A stretch of DNA of 53,042 bases, from positions 1 through 53,042 of the forward strand of contig JANYHJ010000008.1 of the NCBI GenBank assembly GCA_025359135.1. Reading direction: 5' to 3'. This DNA is from Gemmatimonadota bacterium (GTDB taxonomy: Bacteria > Gemmatimonadota > Gemmatimonadetes > Gemmatimonadales > Gemmatimonadaceae). Position numbers and translations under genes: made by a program. Shown here one piece after another: positions 50,614 through 53,042 of the stretch (positions are counted from its first letter, which is position 1; every line of letters begins with the position of its first letter). The notes beneath the pieces were generated by a model. That model was not told the DNA's origin and ran no database searches. It saw only the letters and a program-made list of their open reading frames with translations.

Positions 50614-51562
50614 CCGCCATGTTGGCGGCGCCTTCGCTCGCCGGGTAGCGCACCGCAGCCGGCTTGCCCGCGCGCCTCGCCAGCGCCTGATCCGCGAAGT
50701 GCTCGACCATCAGCTGGTACTGGTCCACGCCCGCGAACGGCAGGCGCTCCGTCTCGCGTCCACGCGCGAGCACGAGGTCCACGCCGTCGGGCCGCGCCAC
50801 GAACGACGCATCGGCCGCCAGCGTCGCGTCGGTGCCCGCCACCTGCACCGCTTCGCATCGCTCCATCGTGAGCGCGCAGTCGAAGTGCGCCACGAGTCCG
50901 TCGGCAAAGCGCAGCGCGCCCGAGAGCGCCGTGTCCACGCCGTCGCCGCCCCACGTGGCCCACGCCTGCACCTCCACGGGCTCCGCGCCGGCGAGCGTAC
51001 GGCTCGCGTTCACGCAGTAGCAGCCCACATCCATCAAGGCGCCACCGCCCAGCGCCGCGACGAACCTCACGTCGCCCGGACGCGTGAGCTTGAAGGTGAA
51101 CGCGCTGCGGATCGCGCGTGGCGCGCCGACTGCACCCTCGCGCACCAGCGCGATCATTCGCTCCGTGCGCGGATGGAACCGGTACATGAACGCTTCCATC
51201 AGCAGCACGCCGTTCGCGCGTGCCGCCGCGTCCATCTCGCGACATTCGGCCGCGGTGAGCGCCAGCGGCTTCTCGCAGAGAATGTCCTTGCCCGTTTCGG
51301 CTGCCGCGATCGTCCATGGATGGTGCAGGGAATTCGGCAGCGGGATGTAGACGGCCTGGACGCGCTCGTCGGCCAGCAGCTCCTCGTAACTGCCGTAGTG
51401 CACGGCGAAACCACCATCGGCCGCGAACGTCGAGGCCCGTGCCGCGTCGCGACTCGCCACGGCGTGCAGGCGCCCGTTGCACGACGCGCGAATGGCCGGA
51501 TTGACGAGCTTGCGGCCGATGTTGGCCGTGCTCAGCACGCCCCAGGCAATGGACGCTGACAT
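50552..51562 (-). CDS. Gfo/Idh/MocA-family oxidoreductase
   Basis: It has 336 residues. N-terminal NAD(P) fold 'WGVLSTANIGRKLVNPAI' and 'LPNSLHHPWTIAAAETGKD', then the family motif 'LCEKPLALT'. 'MEAFMYRFHPRTERM' and 'GGGALMDVGCYCVNASRTL' are typical of the dihydrodiol/xylose dehydrogenase branch. Substrate not known, probably a sugar or cyclic polyol. It differs from the Gfo/Idh protein in the lipid A operon. Single gene; no ribosome site is visible before ATG 51562. Confidence 0.92.
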   Translation of the reverse strand: MSASIAWGVLSTANIGRKLVNPAIRASCNGRLHAVASRDAARASTFAADGGFAVHYGSYEELLADERVQAVYIPLPNSLHHPWTIAAAETGKDILCEKPLALTAAECREMDAAARANGVLLMEAFMYRFHPRTERMIALVREGAVGAPRAIRSAFTFKLTRPGDVRFVAALGGGALMDVGCYCVNASRTLAGAEPVEVQAWATWGGDGVDTALSGALRFADGLVAHFDCALTMERCEAVQVAGTDATLAADASFVARPDGVDLVLARGRETERLPFAGVDQYQLMVEHFADQALARRAGKPAAVRYPASEGAANMAVIEALLRSARAGGQPQPVVP

Positions 51563-51643
51563 GTTCGAGCGGGAAGGGAAGCGAAGCGGCGCGCCGACGG
51601 CGCAGCGGAACGCTTGAGCTTACTCGCCGGCGCCCATCAGGGC

Positions 51644-51669
51644 AGCGCTGCGCGCATGACTGCAGCGCT
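51644..51669. terminator. Hairpin downstream of the secreted-protein gene
   Basis: AGCGCTGC (51644-51651) pairs perfectly with GCAGCGCT (51662-51669), 10-base loop, 26 bases beyond the minus-strand stop at 51696. No U-run. Possible terminator. Nothing else is recognised in 51563-51695. Confidence 0.35.
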
Positions 51670-51695
51670 TACGGTGTCAGTGTGCGTCGAACGCT

Positions 51696-52223
51696 TCAGT
51701 CGCGCGCTGCCTCGCGGGTGGTTCGGGCCAGCGAGACGGTTCTTGTGCGGATCCTCCGCACCGTGTCCATCGGAATCCGGATGGTCGCGATCGTCTCGGC
51801 TTCGCCGGTGCGCGAGGTGAAGCGGACCTCGAGCGTGTCACCAGACCAGAGCTGCTCGGCTGGGAGGTCGACGCGCCACGCGTGGGCGGCCAGTGCGCTG
51901 TGCGAGACCACCGCGCTGGAGATCGACGGGCGCAACGCCGTGCGGCTCCCAGGCAGCTCAGCGGACACGACCGCGTCGCTCGCGATCGTGAGGCAGAGAA
52001 CGCCCCGTCCAGTCCGCGGGTCGCGTTCAATGCGTGGCATCGGAGCTTGCTCGGCGAGCGACATCGGCTGGACCGGGTCGAGCACCGTCACGCGCACCGC
52101 CATCTGGCCGGACGCGCTGGGGCCCTGGCTCCGCGCGGCTGTGGGCGCCAATGCCAGCCCACTCGCGAGCGCGAGGGCGGCCAGGATCCGATGCGGCGGC
52201 GAGAGGGTAGGAGGGCGCGACAT
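51696..52223 (-). CDS. Secreted protein of unknown function
   Basis: It has 175 residues. A cleavable signal peptide is visible ('HRILAALALASGLALAPTAARSQ', cut after about residue 32). The mature part looks beta-strand rich ('MAVRVTVLDPVQPM', 'GRGVLCLTIASDAVVSAELP', 'AAHAWRVDLPAEQLWSGDTL', 'ETIATIRIPMDTVRRI') and has a single cysteine. I recognise no family. ATG 52223 has GGAAGGG just upstream on the minus strand, which supports the start. Probably monocistronic. Confidence 0.75.
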   Translation of the reverse strand: MSRPPTLSPPHRILAALALASGLALAPTAARSQGPSASGQMAVRVTVLDPVQPMSLAEQAPMPRIERDPRTGRGVLCLTIASDAVVSAELPGSRTALRPSISSAVVSHSALAAHAWRVDLPAEQLWSGDTLEVRFTSRTGEAETIATIRIPMDTVRRIRTRTVSLARTTREAARD

Positions 52224-52296
52224 ACCCTTCCGAGTCTCGACCGATCGGAGCGTCGATTAACAACCCCCCGCTTGCCCTGCCGCGCCGAAGTGGCGA

Positions 52297-52302
52297 TTTT
52301 AA
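52297..52302 (+). promoter_or_regulatory. AT-rich -10-like element before the YfgM-like gene
   Basis: TTTTAA (52297-52302) is the only A/T-rich patch in a GC-rich gap. The nearest -35-like box, TTGCCC (52272-52277), is 19 bases away, longer than ideal. Transcription would start near 52309, leaving a leader of about 25 bases without a clear ribosome site. Confidence 0.3.
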
Positions 52303-52334
52303 AAGGCTTTACCAGACCCACTCATCCCTGACGC

Positions 52335-52997
52335 ATGACGGTTCCCATGAACAGCAAGGCGAGCAGCTCCGGCGATGACGCGCTGGAGAATGCCATCGAC
52401 TGGATTCGCCTGAACACGAAGACGATCGGCATTGCCGCCGTGGTGATCGCGGCCGCCGTCGCTGGCTGGATGCTCTATCAGGACAGCGAGGTCAACAAGG
52501 AGAACGCGGCGGGCAAGGCGTACTTCGAGGCCCAGCGCTCAGTCGCAGCCGGCAACCTGCCGCTCGCGCAGGCCGACCTCGAGAAGATGCTCCCGCGCTA
52601 TCATGGCACCACGTCCGGGACGCTGGCGGCGATTCTGCTGGCCCAGGTGAACTATCAGGGCAGCAAGTTCGCCGAGGGGGTCAAGATCCTCGAGGCGGCG
52701 CAGGTGTCCGCACCGGGCCAGTTGGCGGCGGCGGTCCAGTCCATGATCGCGTCGGGGCTGGTCGACCAGAAGAAGTACGCCGACGGCGCCAAGGCGTACG
52801 TCAAGGCGGCTGAGTTGGCCGCGCCCGGAAGCGAGCGCGAGGGCTTCCAGGTGGAGGCCGCGCGGGCTTGGCAGCTGGCCAATAACCCGACAGAGGCGCT
52901 CAAGCTCTACAAGGCGATCGTCGAGAACCAGGAGTCGGTCCACGGCGCCGAGGCCCGCGTGCGGATCGGCGAGATCGAGGCGGCCGCCGCGAAGTAG
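52335..52997 (+). CDS. YfgM-like tetratricopeptide membrane protein
   Basis: It has 220 residues. A short cytoplasmic N-terminus of about 30 residues, one TM segment ('TIGIAAVVIAAAVAGWMLY', about 30-48), then a periplasmic helical TPR-like domain ('EVNKENAAGKAYFEAQRSV', 'GTLAAILLAQVNYQGSKFAEG', 'EALKLYKAIVENQESVHG'). This matches the YfgM/TPR_21 family, whose E. coli member is attached to the Sec translocon and works with periplasmic chaperones. ATG 52335 versus ATG 52347 cannot be decided. The remaining 45 bases of the window hold no gene start I can see. Confidence 0.85.
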   Translation: MTVPMNSKASSSGDDALENAIDWIRLNTKTIGIAAVVIAAAVAGWMLYQDSEVNKENAAGKAYFEAQRSVAAGNLPLAQADLEKMLPRYHGTTSGTLAAILLAQVNYQGSKFAEGVKILEAAQVSAPGQLAAAVQSMIASGLVDQKKYADGAKAYVKAAELAAPGSEREGFQVEAARAWQLANNPTEALKLYKAIVENQESVHGAEARVRIGEIEAAAAK

Positions 52998-53042
52998 TTC
53001 GCGCGGCCGGGAGCAGGCAGCAGTTGGGGGCGCGCCGAATTC

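Noticed and set aside
51614-51820. Short plus-strand open frame between the Gfo/Idh and secreted-protein genes.
   Set aside because: No ribosome site, no family motif and overlap with the end of the secreted-protein gene.
53029-53042. The window ends in GGCGCGCC followed by GAATTC, which looks like a cloning-site junction.
   Set aside because: GAATTC occurs several times inside the window (for example near 15359, 23268, 43909, 44390 and 51330) and GGCGCGCC-like sequence is expected at this GC content, so chance is a sufficient explanation.

Overview
The window is one contiguous, gene-dense, high-GC piece of a bacterial chromosome. About 48 protein genes and one tRNA gene are packed with almost no free space, mostly in overlapping ATGA/GTGA-linked operons. 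The organism makes a lipid A outer membrane (lpxD, lpxC-fabZ, lpxA, lpxB, lpxK, bamA, ompH, a LolC/E-type transporter). It also carries systems best known from Firmicutes: protein-arginine phosphorylation (mcsA-mcsB-clpC) and bacillithiol synthesis (bshC). These traits, the fused lpxC-fabZ gene and the base composition suggest Gemmatimonadota or a close relative. That placement is inference; no rRNA gene lies in the window.

Region 1 (1-7171, +): 3' part of lysS, lolC/E permease, lolD, mcsA, mcsB, clpC. A strong hairpin (7196-7239) closes the region. Region 2 (7256-18541, +): bamA, ompH, lpxD, lpxC-fabZ, lpxA, a Gfo/Idh oxidoreductase, lpxB, a DUF374 acyltransferase, lpxK and a glutamate dehydrogenase. 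This is an envelope-biogenesis operon that makes lipid A and the machine that inserts outer-membrane proteins. Region 3 (18568-25227, +): rlmH, bshC, murJ, uvrC, thrC. Region 4 (25304-34203, +): a DUF512 radical-SAM-like protein, der, plsY, gpsA, a MerR regulator, surE, pcm, acyP and apt, then a lipoprotein, an iron-sulfur CDGSH protein and a TesB thioesterase.

Region 5 (34271-42478, -): an eight-gene catabolic operon: fused flavin monooxygenase/old-yellow-enzyme reductase, SDR, MarR, divergent crotonase, acyl-CoA dehydrogenase, aryl-CoA ligase, hotdog thioesterase, Rid protein. It fits the aerobic CoA-dependent (hybrid) degradation of 2-aminobenzoate (anthranilate). It is the most distinctive accessory system here.

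Region 6 (42627-46992, +): a putatively Tat-exported amidase/carbamoylase, then a copper efflux unit (copA-csoR) behind a strong promoter overlapped by GGGTA/TACCC operator repeats. Region 7 (47130-53042): tRNA-Arg(CCU), an HNH protein, a DEAD-box helicase with a glycine-rich tail (-), an MFS transporter (+), a second Gfo/Idh protein (-), a secreted protein of unknown function (-) and a YfgM-like TPR membrane protein (+).

No stretch longer than 300 bases lacks a gene. The largest gaps are 42479-42626 (divergent promoter with palindromes), 46993-47129 (stem-loops and tRNA promoter), 51563-51695 (a hairpin, otherwise nothing recognised), 44001-44114 (copper promoter/operator), 52224-52334 (AT-rich element) and 49229-49332 (divergent promoter region with no clear boxes). 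I saw no insertion sequence, CRISPR array, prophage gene or origin.
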